A stretch of 64,000 nt of DNA, from the NCBI RefSeq assembly GCF_000407485.1, contig NZ_ASWD01000003.1:248001-312000 (forward strand). Reading direction: 5' to 3'. Position numbers and translations under genes: made by a program. This document shows positions 48,452-57,495 of the stretch, one piece after another; position 1 is the stretch's first letter; each line of letters starts with the position of its first letter. Source of the stretch: Enterococcus pallens ATCC BAA-351 (GTDB lineage: Bacteria > Bacillota > Bacilli > Lactobacillales > Enterococcaceae). The notes beneath the pieces were generated by a model. That model did no database searches. It was given only the letters and a program-made list of their open reading frames with translations, and had not been told where the DNA came from.

Positions 48452-49504
48452 TTAATTCCCTCTAATTTCTTCTATTAGTTTTTGATAATGATCAAAGGTA
48501 TCAACGAGTTCCTGTTGTGTCGGAACCTGCTGCTTCCCAATTTCCCCAATAGCTTCCAATTCCACCAGGGGATGCTCTTTTGCCAAAGCAATCACCTGCT
48601 CGCCATATTCTCCTAAGGATATCGGCTCTGGCAAGGAGACTGGGTAGCCTAATTGCCCCAACCATATCACAAAATTTTTAAAATTGAAATGCAAACCTCT
48701 TGTACAGACATTCCAGCAAAGCTCCATTAACAGGCCAAACATATTTTTCATACTGTTAGACAGTAAATGACCATTCTCAATTCGGAAAAAAGCCAATTCA
48801 AAGGCTTTGCCAAAGCGTTTAATTTCTTTTCCATTCTCTTGATAGTAGCGTAAAATTGCTTCGATAAAAGCTGAAAAGGAACGCTGCATTAACAGCTGCC
48901 GACTTGGATAAGCGCTGTACAGCCGTTGCAAAAAGGCATGGTCGCTGACAATTCCACAGCGAATTAAGCTAAGCAGATCCACCATTTTTCCATCAGACTG
49001 CTGATCTGCCATTGTGTGATCAAATAAGATACTGTCTGGCGCCTCATTAATTTCCATCACTGGCTGTATCGTTTCTGCTAAAACAATTTCATGCTGGAAG
49101 GTTAAGCTTTGAGCGAAGGCTCGAATCGATACTGGCAAAAGCCACAAATCCGCTTCTATATTAGATACATGATGCAAAAATGCAGTAAGATCCATTACTC
49201 CTTCATTGCCAATTCCAATGAACAGAAAATTCTCCTGTTGGGAAAATCGTTTAAGAAAAAGGACAAACTCTTCAAAATGATTCATGTCATTGCAATAGCG
49301 CTGATTGGTAGTTATAAACCAGTCATGGCTGCTGGAGTCTGGTATAAACTGCGCCAGCTTATCAGCGTATAGATCATAATAGCGCTGGTTGCCGCAAATT
49401 ACTAATTGATAATTATTCAGGTTCTTCTCCCGCATCATCGAAGCTACAGTTTCACCATAGGTTACTTGCGTTGCCAAATTTTCCTGCTGGTAAAGATAGT
49501 CCAT
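48452..49504 (-). CDS. 3-dehydroquinate synthase-like protein without metal ligands (probable pseudoenzyme)
   Basis: About 350 residues with the overall plan of AroB: an N-terminal nucleotide-binding half (FLFIGIGNEGVMDLTAFLHHV in place of GGGVIGDLAGF) and a helical C-terminal half. The three zinc ligands of AroB appear lost: AEVIKYG is LSLIRCG, NFGHTxGHA is RFGKAFELA, and the LHGEAV histidine region is LSNSMK. It cannot be ordinary AroB. It precedes the YpiA-type TPR gene, where Firmicutes often have aro genes, so it may be a remnant or a repurposed paralogue. ATG 49502-49504 is preferred; a GTG four codons earlier is possible. Confidence 0.7.
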   Translation of the reverse strand: MDYLYQQENLATQVTYGETVASMMREKNLNNYQLVICGNQRYYDLYADKLAQFIPDSSSHDWFITTNQRYCNDMNHFEEFVLFLKRFSQQENFLFIGIGNEGVMDLTAFLHHVSNIEADLWLLPVSIRAFAQSLTFQHEIVLAETIQPVMEINEAPDSILFDHTMADQQSDGKMVDLLSLIRCGIVSDHAFLQRLYSAYPSRQLLMQRSFSAFIEAILRYYQENGKEIKRFGKAFELAFFRIENGHLLSNSMKNMFGLLMELCWNVCTRGLHFNFKNFVIWLGQLGYPVSLPEPISLGEYGEQVIALAKEHPLVELEAIGEIGKQQVPTQQELVDTFDHYQKLIEEIRGN

Positions 49505-49516
49505 CTGCCTTCTCAC

Positions 49517-49809
49517 CGCCTTTTCATGGTCTTACTATTATTATAATATAAACACTCCTAGAAAGTAGCAATAAGAAAACTTTTTTACGATAATCAGCAA
49601 ATTAAACAGCTTATTTTGCTAAATCACTGTCGAAACACGGGTTATTCATTAAAGAAATGTAAACGATCTCTTTATAATGATTATATTGAATAATTTCAGA
49701 ATAAATTTATTTAATGGGATTATCTGCATTTTATTTTTAAGTTCTCATGGTCGCTTTTACAGAGTTTGGTATAATTTTATTGTTACATACTGAAAGGAAT
49801 TAGTTAAGC
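49517..49809. other. Intergenic region between the AroB-like gene and a small membrane-protein gene
   Basis: About 290 AT-rich bases without a gene. TATAAT boxes occur on the minus strand at 49540-49545 and on the plus strand at 49673-49678 and 49770-49775. The last has an extended TGG in front and is listed as the promoter of the next gene. Confidence 0.55.
49767..49775 (+). promoter_or_regulatory. Extended -10 promoter of the small membrane protein
   Basis: Plus strand TGG-TATAAT, 34 bases before the ATG at 49810; the -35 is poor. Confidence 0.55.
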
Positions 49810-50076
49810 ATGATATGGTTAAGCAGAATACTTTTTTGGGTCCCGTTTCTCTTCTTTTGTTTAGTGATTCTATCCTTTTCAAACCAATCGGTACAACTAA
49901 CGAAAAGCAAAATCATTGTTACGTTGCTTTGTATGCCGGTGCTCTTTTTTACTATTAAAATATTCAATTACCATCATTGGGAGCCTGATGAATGGCTGAT
50001 TTACTATTTTATCGGCTTTGTGGTTTCAACACTAGTGTTGTGCCTTGTTTGGTATTATCTTCAAAAGAAGGGATAG
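49810..50076 (+). CDS. Small three-helix membrane protein of unknown function
   Basis: 88 residues with hydrophobic segments at about 4-24, 35-52 and 63-83, and a short Lys-rich end. I do not recognise the family. AAAGGAA lies about 12 bases before the ATG and an extended -10 promoter is just upstream, which supports it as a real gene. It is alone on the plus strand and converges on hup; the hairpin at 50141 may serve both. Confidence 0.65.
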   Translation: MIWLSRILFWVPFLFFCLVILSFSNQSVQLTKSKIIVTLLCMPVLFFTIKIFNYHHWEPDEWLIYYFIGFVVSTLVLCLVWYYLQKKG

Positions 50077-50140
50077 TTTGAGCAAGGGGAATTTCCCGAT
50101 ACTGTCTGCCGTATATCTTTATTCATATTTTTTTGCAAAC

Positions 50141-50176
50141 AAAAACCGTTAGAGCCCTAGAGCCCTAACGGTTTTT
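50141..50176. terminator. Terminator of hup, possibly bidirectional
   Basis: AAAAACCGTTAG pairs with CTAACGGTTTTT around a GC-rich imperfect inner stem. T runs lie on both ends. Confidence 0.85.
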
Positions 50177-50185
50177 CAACTGTCA

Positions 50186-50461
50186 TTATTTGACAGCGTC
50201 TTTTAATGCTTTACCTGGTTTGAATGCAGGTACTTTGCTTGCTGGGATTTCGATTTCTTCTCCAGTTTGTGGGTTACGTCCTTTACGAGCCGCACGTTCA
50301 CGAACTTCAAAGTTACCAAAACCGATCAATTGAACTTTTTCGCCTTCTGCTAATGCGTCTTGGATTGTTGCAAAGACTGCGTCAACAGCTGCGGTTGCGT
50401 CTTTTTTAGTTAAATCAGTAGCAGTTGCAACTTTTTCGATCAATTCCGCTTTGTTTGCCAT
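50186..50461 (-). CDS. hup: DNA-binding protein HU
   Basis: Histone-like DNA-bending nucleoid protein, 91 residues. Family signature [24 protein letters not shown] lies at about 46-69, with helical dimerisation domain before it. ATG 50459-50461 was chosen because AGGAGGTG is 9-11 bases upstream and MANKAEL is the family start. Codons are those of a highly expressed gene. It is transcribed alone; a 21-bp dyad lies in its leader. Confidence 0.98.
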   Translation of the reverse strand: MANKAELIEKVATATDLTKKDATAAVDAVFATIQDALAEGEKVQLIGFGNFEVRERAARKGRNPQTGEEIEIPASKVPAFKPGKALKDAVK

Positions 50462-50544
50462 GAATGAATTCACCTCCTGAGAAATGAGTCTGATGTTTGT
50501 ACATCATTTATCTAACAGCTGAGTGGTCCAGCCGCTAGTGTTGA

Positions 50545-50565
50545 AATATTGATTTGGTCAATATT
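50545..50565. promoter_or_regulatory. Perfect 8-bp inverted repeat in the hup leader
   Basis: AATATTGA and TCAATATT separated by five bases, about 85 bases before the hup start. It could be an operator or an mRNA hairpin. A second dyad CCTTG/CAAGG lies at about 50589-50604. Confidence 0.4.
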
Positions 50566-50692
50566 CTTTTATAACGATAGCACATGAACCTTGTGATAGC
50601 AAGGTTTTTAGCAATTTATGACACAAAATTCATTCTTTTATAGTCGAAAAAGAAAAATAATTGTCAGGCTAAAAAAAGTATGGTAAAATGTC

Positions 50693-52003
50693 CTATTTTC
50701 GGCGGCGCGGCAAGATTTTGATTGGTGTTCCTTCAAAGCCGAATGCCTTACGAACCTGGTTTTCTAAAAAGCGGGCATAAGAGAAATGCATCAGCTCTTC
50801 TTCGTTAACAAAGACCACGAAGGTTGGTGGTTTGACCGCCACCTGTGTTGCATAAAAAATCTTCAAACGTTTGCCCTTATCAGTTGGAGTTGGGTTAATC
50901 GCTACCGCATCCATAATGACATCATTTAAGACTGCTGAAGGGACCCGCAGATTTTGATTCATGCTGACATCTTCGATCATTTCTGGCAGCTTGTTTAATC
51001 GTTGTTTAGTAGCTGCTGAAACAAAGATAATCGGCGCGTAATCTAAATAAGCAAATTCTTCACGAATGTCTTCTTCGAATTTCTTCATCGTATGGGTGTC
51101 TTTTTCAACAAGATCCCATTTATTCACTACAATGATAATTCCGCGGCCTGCTTCATGGGCATAGCCGGCGATTCGCTTGTCCTGCTCACGAATGCCTTCT
51201 TCTCCATTTAAGACGACTAGCACGACGTCTGAACGATCGATCGCACGCATGGCACGCATCACACTGTATTTCTCAGTATTTTCGTATACTTTGCCCCGCT
51301 TACGCATGCCGGCTGTATCGATCATGGTGAATTCCTGGCCTGAGTCCCCAACAAAATGAGTATCGATCGCATCACGGGTGGTTCCTTCGATATCAGACAC
51401 GATGACACGGTCTTCACCTAATATCGCGTTGATTAACGAGGATTTTCCTACGTTTGGACGGCCAATTAAGCTGAATTTAATGCTTTCATCGTCCTCTTCC
51501 TCCGCATCCTCAGGGAAGTGCTTAACAGCCTCATCTAGGACATCGCCTAAACCTAAACCGTGGCTTCCTGAAACTGGAAAGGGTTCACCTAATCCTAGAG
51601 AGTAAAATTCATAAATTTCACTACGCATTTCTGGGTTATCAACCTTGTTAACAGCCAGAATAATCGGTTTTTTGCTGCGGTAAAGAATTTTTGCAACGGC
51701 TTCATCAGCGTCAGTCACGCCTTCGCGGCCGCTAGTAATAAAGATGATGACATCTGCTTCATCAATTGCAATTTGTGCTTGTTGTTTGATCTGTTCCATG
51801 AATGGTTCATCAATAATATCGATCCCACCAGTATCAATGATGGAAAATTCTTGGCTTAACCATTCACCCTTCGCGTAAATCCGATCACGGGTAACTCCCG
51901 GTGTATCTTCAACAATCGAAATCCGCTCTCCGGCGATTCGGTTAAATATCGTTGATTTACCGACATTAGGACGACCAACAATAGCAATAGTTGGGTTTGA
52001 CAT
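50693..52003 (-). CDS. der: Ribosome-associated GTPase Der (EngA)
   Basis: Essential double-GTPase for 50S assembly. 436 residues: G domain 1 ([12 protein letters not shown] near residue 8, DTGGID, NKVD), G domain 2 ([12 protein letters not shown] near residue 182, [14 protein letters not shown]), and a C-terminal KH-like domain ending in the basic ILPRRRK. AAGGAG precedes the ATG. It belongs to the conserved cmk-rpsA-der-hup block, here as separate units. Confidence 0.98.
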   Translation of the reverse strand: MSNPTIAIVGRPNVGKSTIFNRIAGERISIVEDTPGVTRDRIYAKGEWLSQEFSIIDTGGIDIIDEPFMEQIKQQAQIAIDEADVIIFITSGREGVTDADEAVAKILYRSKKPIILAVNKVDNPEMRSEIYEFYSLGLGEPFPVSGSHGLGLGDVLDEAVKHFPEDAEEEDDESIKFSLIGRPNVGKSSLINAILGEDRVIVSDIEGTTRDAIDTHFVGDSGQEFTMIDTAGMRKRGKVYENTEKYSVMRAMRAIDRSDVVLVVLNGEEGIREQDKRIAGYAHEAGRGIIIVVNKWDLVEKDTHTMKKFEEDIREEFAYLDYAPIIFVSAATKQRLNKLPEMIEDVSMNQNLRVPSAVLNDVIMDAVAINPTPTDKGKRLKIFYATQVAVKPPTFVVFVNEEELMHFSYARFLENQVRKAFGFEGTPIKILPRRRK

Positions 52004-52110
52004 GATTGTGCTCCTTATTTATAGTTTATTGTGAAAAATTTTCACTTGAATGCCATGTTGCTTAGTTGCGATACTCACTTGTCTAAATGGAATAAATTCT
52101 ATCAAATTTA

Positions 52111-52190
52111 CTTTTCTCTTGTGCGTATACCCATTCTGCCTACTAATTCAGTCAAGCAGAACTGGCAATTCTCCTTAGTTTAACGAAAGA
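52111..52190. repeat. Possible diverged and shortened relative of the 42.8-43.1 kb repeat
   Basis: The string TTTTCTCTTGTGCGTATA..CATTCTGC, followed by AAGCAGAACTGGC, resembles the two ends of the 123-bp repeat (TATTCTCTTGCGCATAT..CATTCTGC and AAGCAGAACTGAC) with the middle missing. The similarity is by eye. Confidence 0.4.
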
Positions 52191-52222
52191 ACTCCCCTCT
52201 TGCAAGAGAAGGGAGTTTAAAA
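52189..52222. promoter_or_regulatory. Hairpin between rpsA and der
   Basis: AACTCCC with GGGAGTT around a CTCTTGCAAGAG inner dyad. T-run quality is poor on the minus strand, so it is a weak second terminator or a processing site. Confidence 0.4.
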
Positions 52223-52247
52223 AATGATGAATTTAGGTTTTTTTCAA

Positions 52248-52280
52248 ACAAAAAGACGCACAAGTGTACGTCTGTTTTGA
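52248..52280 (-). terminator. Terminator of rpsA
   Basis: AGACG-ACAC with GTG-CGTCT arms, then T5 on the minus strand, directly after the rpsA stop. Confidence 0.7.
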
Positions 52281-53504
52281 TTATTCGTTAGAATCTTCAT
52301 CTGAACTTTCGTTCAAGGCATCGCCTAAAATATCTCCCATGGTAAATCCGGTGCTTTCTTCCGGCATATCATAAGAAGTATCTTCTGCTTCGGCTTTTTC
52401 TTCTTCGGGTTTTTCTTCCAGTGCTTTAATTGATAAAGCTACTCGATGATCCTCTGGATGAACCTCTAAAACCTTCACTTGCACTTTGTCTCCTTCATGT
52501 AACACTTCATGAGGAGTAGCAATGTGTTTGTGAGAAATTTGAGAAATGTGAACCAAGCCTTCAACACCTGGGAAGATTTCCACAAATGCACCAAAGCTGG
52601 TCAAGCGTTTCACAGTACCCTCTAAAACTGTACCTGCAGCAGCTTTTTCTTCAATACCGCTCCAAGGTCCAGGCAAGTTAGCTTTAATTGACAGTGAAAT
52701 ACGTTCTTTATCAGGATCAACTGATAATACTTGTACGTCTACTTCTTCACCAACGGATAATACGTCGGCAGGTTTGCCAACATGGCTGTGAGAAATTTCG
52801 GAAACGTGCACTAAACCATCAATACCACCAAGATCAATAAATGCTCCAAAATCGGTTAAGCGTGCAACTTTTCCAGTAATTACGTCACCTTCATGTAACC
52901 CAGCAAGCACTTCTTTTTTCTTCTCAGCTTTTTCTGCTTCTACAACCGCTTTATGTGAAAGGATCAAACGATTTTCAGAAGGTTCAATTTCAATGATTTT
53001 GAAAGCCAATGTTTTGTCGACATATTCAGAAAAATCATCCACAAAATGATCATCGATCATTGATGCAGGGACAAAGCCGCGTACACCAACATCTACTACC
53101 AAACCACCTTTAACACTGCTGGTAACAGGTGCTTCAATAATTTTGCCGGCTTCATAATCCTTCTCAATATCTTCCCAAACCTTCTTCGCATCCAAACGAC
53201 GTTTAGAAAGTAGATAGCTGCCGTTTTCTTTGTCTTTTCCAATAGAGGAAATGACAACTAAATCAAGGACATCGCCGACCTTCACTTCTTCACTAATATC
53301 CTCGACAGGTAGCGTGGAAAGTTCTTTAGCGGGAACAACCCCTTCAACTCCTGCGCCTTCAATACCGACGATGACTTGTTTATCTTCTAAGGCAAGAACC
53401 TCACCTTTGACGATATCACCGACTTTTACTTCTTGGACGCTTTCCATTGCTGCTTCCATGGAAACATTCTCGTTATCCATTTGATTCTGTTCTAATTCTG
53501 TCAT
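52281..53504 (-). CDS. rpsA: 30S ribosomal protein S1 (four S1 domains)
   Basis: RNA-binding protein of the S1 family, 407 residues, with four S1 repeats at about 25-100, 110-180, 195-270 and 280-355 and an acidic tail. The repeats show the GKVARLTDFGAFIDLGGIDGLVH pattern. Firmicutes versions have four rather than six domains. ATG 53502-53504 was chosen because AGGAGG is 10 bases upstream. It lies between cmk and der, as is usual. Confidence 0.95.
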   Translation of the reverse strand: MTELEQNQMDNENVSMEAAMESVQEVKVGDIVKGEVLALEDKQVIVGIEGAGVEGVVPAKELSTLPVEDISEEVKVGDVLDLVVISSIGKDKENGSYLLSKRRLDAKKVWEDIEKDYEAGKIIEAPVTSSVKGGLVVDVGVRGFVPASMIDDHFVDDFSEYVDKTLAFKIIEIEPSENRLILSHKAVVEAEKAEKKKEVLAGLHEGDVITGKVARLTDFGAFIDLGGIDGLVHVSEISHSHVGKPADVLSVGEEVDVQVLSVDPDKERISLSIKANLPGPWSGIEEKAAAGTVLEGTVKRLTSFGAFVEIFPGVEGLVHISQISHKHIATPHEVLHEGDKVQVKVLEVHPEDHRVALSIKALEEKPEEEKAEAEDTSYDMPEESTGFTMGDILGDALNESSDEDSNE

Positions 53505-53572
53505 GACGTTTGTCCTCCTAACCAACAATTCATACGTAAATAGACTACAGTCTCTATTTTAGAATATTACAC

Positions 53573-53636
53573 ATAAAAAATAAAGCGATTTCTTCTCTTT
53601 TTCGCAAAAAGAGTACAAAAATCGCTTTATTCCCGA
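53573..53636 (-). terminator. Large terminator hairpin of cmk
   Basis: 13-bp outer stem AATAAAGCGATTT/AAATCGCTTTATT with an inner CTCTTTTT/AAAAAGAG stem; T6 follows on the minus strand. Confidence 0.9.
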
Positions 53637-53641
53637 AATTT

Positions 53642-54322
53642 TTAGGTAATTTCAAAACCTTTTGCCAAAATGACTGCTTGAATCTTCGCAACTACCTGAT
53701 CAATTGTCAGACCAGTGGTGTCAATTTTTACTGCATCCTCTGCCTGAACCAATGGAGAAACCGTGCGATGAGAATCAAGATAATCTCGCTGCGCTATGGC
53801 TTCCTTTATCGAATCAAAGTCAGCCTTCATACCTTTGGAAAGATTTTCCTTGTAACGGCGCTGCGCCCGTTCTTCAACACTGGCAACTAAGAAAATCTTT
53901 ACTTCAGCATCTGGTAAAACAGTCGTCCCAATGTCTCGACCATCCATCACTACACCGCCTGATTGTGCCAATTCCTGCTGAATACGAACCAGCTGCTCAC
54001 GAACCTTTCCATGAGCAGATACCTCAGAAACTGCTGATGTGACATCGGCTTGGCGAATTGCTTCGGTGACATCCTGACTGTTCACAAACACCAGCTGACC
54101 ATTGCCAGTTTGTTCAAAGGATATTGGATATTTTTTGATCAGCTGAACAAGGCAATCCTCCTGATCAAAAGGAACCTTGTGCTGAATAGCCAAGTAAGTA
54201 ACTGCCCGGTACATTGCTCCGGTATCTACATAAATAAAATGAAATTCTTTTGCTAAAAGCTTCGCTACGGTACTCTTGCCTGAAGAGGCTGGACCGTCAA
54301 TTGCAATCGCGATTTTTTCCAC
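53642..54322 (-). CDS. cmk: Cytidylate kinase
   Basis: Phosphorylates CMP and dCMP to the diphosphates. 226 residues: P-loop [12 protein letters not shown] near residue 10, [26 protein letters not shown] and [15 protein letters not shown]. The start is GTG 54320-54322: it matches the family N-terminus and has AAAGGAAG 6-8 bases upstream. The T run of the lysM terminator ends right at this ribosome site, so cmk expression may depend on read-through or a promoter I could not see. Confidence 0.95.
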   Translation of the reverse strand: MEKIAIAIDGPASSGKSTVAKLLAKEFHFIYVDTGAMYRAVTYLAIQHKVPFDQEDCLVQLIKKYPISFEQTGNGQLVFVNSQDVTEAIRQADVTSAVSEVSAHGKVREQLVRIQQELAQSGGVVMDGRDIGTTVLPDAEVKIFLVASVEERAQRRYKENLSKGMKADFDSIKEAIAQRDYLDSHRTVSPLVQAEDAVKIDTTGLTIDQVVAKIQAVILAKGFEIT

Positions 54323-54337
54323 ACGATTCTTCCTTTC

Positions 54338-54372
54338 CAAAAAATCAGCCGCAATCAAGTGATCACGGCTGA
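54338..54372 (-). terminator. Terminator of the lysM gene, adjoining the cmk ribosome site
   Basis: CAGCCG (54346-54351) pairs with CGGCTG (54366-54371), followed by T6 on the minus strand. Confidence 0.7.
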
Positions 54373-54382
54373 ATAGTCATTC

Positions 54383-55027
54383 TTATTGAATGCGCAGTTG
54401 TTGACCAGGATTAATTGCTGGATAGAAGGTATCACCAGTAATCGTGATGCCGTTTAATTCCGCAAGTGTTTCAACTGGTACACCTGTCCGGTTAGCAATT
54501 TGCTGCAAGCCTTCGCCTGCTTGAACAGTAGCGGTTGATCCGCTAGGTGCTTGCTGTTGCTGTTGCTGCTGATTTTGTTGTTGTTGAGCCTGTTGCTGTT
54601 GCTGCGCTTGTTGTTGCTGCTGCGCTTCTAAAGCAGCCTGCTGCTCTTGTTGACGTTGTGCTTCTTGCTGAGCGGCCTGCTGTTGTTGCTGGCGGGCAGC
54701 TGGGTCTTCAGAGCTTTCTGACGTGCTTGAAGATTCTTCAGTGCTTGACTCTGATGATTCTACTGTTGAAGAAGAAGTCACTTGAGTCGTACTTTCAGGA
54801 GAGGCCGCTGGTTTACCCGTGTCACGAGTGATCCAGAAATAGGCACCTGCTGGAATTGAAATCAACAATAATAGCAAAATCACTAGAATTGTTAGGAAAC
54901 GAGTATTCCCGCCTTTGTTTTGCTGTTGACGAGACTGACGTGATGCGTACTCTTCCTCTTCTGTTTCATAAATATGCTGATCCCAAGGCTCGTTATTTGT
55001 TTCTCTGTTGCGATCTCTTCTACTCAC
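54383..55027 (-). CDS. Membrane protein with a Gln-rich linker and C-terminal LysM domain (YpbE-like)
   Basis: 214 residues: basic, charged cytoplasmic N-terminus (1-40), one membrane helix (about 46-68), an extracellular Ser/Thr/Glu stretch (about 75-107), a Gln/Ala-rich stretch with long Q runs (about 110-162), and a LysM peptidoglycan-binding domain (about 167-214). It probably binds the cell wall from the membrane. The start is GTG with AGGAGG upstream. Position between recQ and cmk matches Bacillus YpbE. The Gln-codon repeat could vary in length. Confidence 0.88.
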   Translation of the reverse strand: MSRRDRNRETNNEPWDQHIYETEEEEYASRQSRQQQNKGGNTRFLTILVILLLLLISIPAGAYFWITRDTGKPAASPESTTQVTSSSTVESSESSTEESSSTSESSEDPAARQQQQQAAQQEAQRQQEQQAALEAQQQQQAQQQQQAQQQQNQQQQQQQAPSGSTATVQAGEGLQQIANRTGVPVETLAELNGITITGDTFYPAINPGQQLRIQ

Positions 55028-55095
55028 TTTGTATTACCTCCTAATTGCTGTCGCCAAGTATTATACCATAGCTCGAAAAAAAGTGGCTGACAAAT

Positions 55096-56487
55096 TCAAT
55101 CTTTCATCGTTTTTTTAAATAATTTTAGTAATATATCTGGCCATTCCTCTGAGAAAGCTGGCGAGTTTGTGATTTTTTCAACTCGTTTCAAAACAGCTCC
55201 ATCGTTGTCACAGCAGTCTTTAGGCTGACTTTCCAGCTCCTGACCAAAATAATTGACCAAATATTTTCGGCGGCAGCTGCTTAGGTAAATATAGGTCAGC
55301 ATTTCCTGCAGCTGTGTCTTTCTAATTTTTTCGCGTTGTTCCAAAAGTCCAATCAATTCTTGCGATTGCTGAGGAAACAGCTCCTCCCATTTTTGAATCA
55401 ACGGATCATCCAACACTAAATCTTCCTGCTGCTTCTTTATCTCGAATAATCGCCGACTGTCGACACTCTGCTGATGAAGGAACTGATGAATGTACTCGTC
55501 TCCCTCATTATACAGCAAAATTGCTTGGCTAGGTTGACCATCTCGACCAGCCCGACCGATTTCCTGCAAGTAATCCTCTGGCGAAGAGGGCAAATCATAA
55601 TGAACCACAAAACGAATATCGTTTTTATTTACCCCCATTCCAAAAGCATTGGTTGCAATTAATAGTCTCAGCTCCCCAGCAATAAATTGCTGCTGCAGCA
55701 TACGCCGTTCCTGACCGGTTAGGCCACCATGATAGTAAGCGATACTTTCCTGATGCTTCAGCAGTTCGTAAAGCTCCTCTACATGCTTGCGAGTAGCACA
55801 ATAAATAATTCCTGCACCTGAAAGCTCTGGCAGCAGCGCCAACAAGCGTTCTTGCTTTTCACCAGTTTCTACAAACAGACTTACGTTGGGACGATCTACT
55901 GAATAAACCACTTCCTTAACCGGCTGAGAAAACAGCAACCGTTGAATATCTTGCCGCACTTCTGGCGTGGCAGTTGCCGTCAACGCTAAAATCAGCGGCT
56001 GCTTCAAAAACTGAATGCCTTCACTCAGCTTCAAATATTCTGGTCGAAAATCAACCCCCCATTGGGAAACACAATGGGCCTCATCTACCACAATGAAAGC
56101 TATTTTTAATCGACTTAAAGCCTGCTGAGTCTGATTTGCTAAGAACATTTCTGGACTCATAAAGATGAATTTATACGTTGCAAGATGATTCAAGACAAAT
56201 TGCTTTTCTGACATTGAAAGCAGGCTGTTTAAAGCAACTGTCCTTCCTTCTCCCAGCTGCTGCAGCTGCGTTACCTGATCCTCCATTAATGAAATCAACG
56301 GAGAAATCACAATCACAGTTCCTTCCAATAAATAACCAGGAAGCTGGTAGCAAAGCGATTTTCCTGTGCCGGTTGGCAGCATACCTAAAACCGACTCTTT
56401 ACTCAATAAGGTATCAATAATTTCTTTTTGACCTGGTCGAAACGAAGAATAACCAAAGCGCTCAGTCAGCAGCTGTTTCGCGTTCAT
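55096..56487 (-). CDS. recQ: RecQ-family ATP-dependent DNA helicase (RecS type)
   Basis: 463 residues. Superfamily 2 motifs: MLPTGTGKSLCYQLPG (I), VVDEAHCVSQWGVDFRPEY (II), LALTATATPEVR (III), AFGMGVNKNDIRFVVHYDLPSSPEDYLQEIGRAGRDG (V-VI). It is short, with a reduced RQC-like region and no HRDC domain, as in Bacillus RecS. It overlaps ypbB by 26 bases. The downstream lysM gene is 68 bases away. AAGGAG precedes the ATG. Confidence 0.93.
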   Translation of the reverse strand: MNAKQLLTERFGYSSFRPGQKEIIDTLLSKESVLGMLPTGTGKSLCYQLPGYLLEGTVIVISPLISLMEDQVTQLQQLGEGRTVALNSLLSMSEKQFVLNHLATYKFIFMSPEMFLANQTQQALSRLKIAFIVVDEAHCVSQWGVDFRPEYLKLSEGIQFLKQPLILALTATATPEVRQDIQRLLFSQPVKEVVYSVDRPNVSLFVETGEKQERLLALLPELSGAGIIYCATRKHVEELYELLKHQESIAYYHGGLTGQERRMLQQQFIAGELRLLIATNAFGMGVNKNDIRFVVHYDLPSSPEDYLQEIGRAGRDGQPSQAILLYNEGDEYIHQFLHQQSVDSRRLFEIKKQQEDLVLDDPLIQKWEELFPQQSQELIGLLEQREKIRKTQLQEMLTYIYLSSCRRKYLVNYFGQELESQPKDCCDNDGAVLKRVEKITNSPAFSEEWPDILLKLFKKTMKD

Positions 56488-57469
56488 AATTCTGCTCCTT
56501 CAAAAATAAAATCTGAGACAAACGGAAATTCAAATATGGCATTTCCGAAAATTCCTGGTACCGCCACGTCAGCATCTCACTTTCTGAATCCGGTGTGATT
56601 AATTGGAAATCAGAAAAAGGGAAATCTTCCGCCAATAAGGCCCACTCGATAAAATGATCATTCAAGGTACCTAGCTTTAACCGCCGCCGCTGACCAATTT
56701 CTTCAATGGAAAGTCCTGAAAGATACAGCTTCCTCGTCTTCAGCATGCTTTGGTTGTAGTTTAATTGATCCAATTGCCGCAGCAATCGACGAAAATTGGG
56801 CTGTTGCAACGCCTGATGAAGGAAGGCATCAATGGCATTTTGGTAATATAGACGATCCCAGGGAGCCTCCTGCCATTCGGCTGGTAAAAGCTGAAACGCT
56901 ACCCGACCATATTGCTCATATCCGCTAAACTGATTCGCTAGGAAATTGGCCTGATCTTTAGCCAAAGCTGTAAACATTTGCTCCAGCTCCCTTGGAAATT
57001 CAGTTAAAAGCCCTTCCTCGGCTTGGCTTAGCCATTTTTTGGTCTGGTATAGGAAAAAGGGCCGCGAATCGATAGGCACGTAATCTTTCTTGTGGTGAGT
57101 CAAATGGCTGATTACTTGAACAGCTAATAAACTCAGCTGCCACATTCGCTGCCGCTCACGCCCATAACGCAGCCCATTTAGATCATTCAGCTGAGGTCGC
57201 TGCTTATCTTGGAGCCGAGCTCGCCCTGCTTCAGTCAATTGACCAAAGCCATCCACCTCTTCAATCAGCTTTTTCTGGATCAGCTGATTAATCCAGCGAT
57301 TAAACTGCTTTTCCTCCAGCTGCGAAAAGCTGTCGAACATGGGCAGGTTACGATAAAAAAAACCGTGGAGCAAAACGGAGCTGGTACGTTTGCCAATCAA
57401 TAAATGATACAAGGTGGATATCCGCAGCTTGTGTCCTGTATGAAATAACGCTAAAATAAAGTCTGTCAT
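56462..57469 (-). CDS. YpbB-type helix-turn-helix protein
   Basis: 335 residues of the family found next to recQ/recS in Firmicutes. The C-terminal part (about 230-300; LYLSGLSIEEIGQRRRLKLGTLNDHFIEWAL) is a helix-turn-helix of the kind also found at RecQ C-termini, so this protein may supply it in trans; that is inference. The N-terminal part is helical with many Gln and Leu. AGGAG lies upstream; it overlaps recQ by 26 bases, showing tight coupling. It is divergent from fer. Confidence 0.85.
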   Translation of the reverse strand: MTDFILALFHTGHKLRISTLYHLLIGKRTSSVLLHGFFYRNLPMFDSFSQLEEKQFNRWINQLIQKKLIEEVDGFGQLTEAGRARLQDKQRPQLNDLNGLRYGRERQRMWQLSLLAVQVISHLTHHKKDYVPIDSRPFFLYQTKKWLSQAEEGLLTEFPRELEQMFTALAKDQANFLANQFSGYEQYGRVAFQLLPAEWQEAPWDRLYYQNAIDAFLHQALQQPNFRRLLRQLDQLNYNQSMLKTRKLYLSGLSIEEIGQRRRLKLGTLNDHFIEWALLAEDFPFSDFQLITPDSESEMLTWRYQEFSEMPYLNFRLSQILFLKEQNYERETAAD

Positions 57470-57495
57470 AAAAAAACTCCTAGAAGGTGAAAGTT

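Noticed and set aside
54547-54831. 94-codon Ala/Val-rich open frame opposite the lysM gene
   Set aside because: It is the complement of the Gln-codon repeat; the composition is an artefact of that repeat.
56664-56672. AAGGTACCT in the ypbB coding region as a fourth MarR operator
   Set aside because: Single half-conserved site within codons, far from any promoter.
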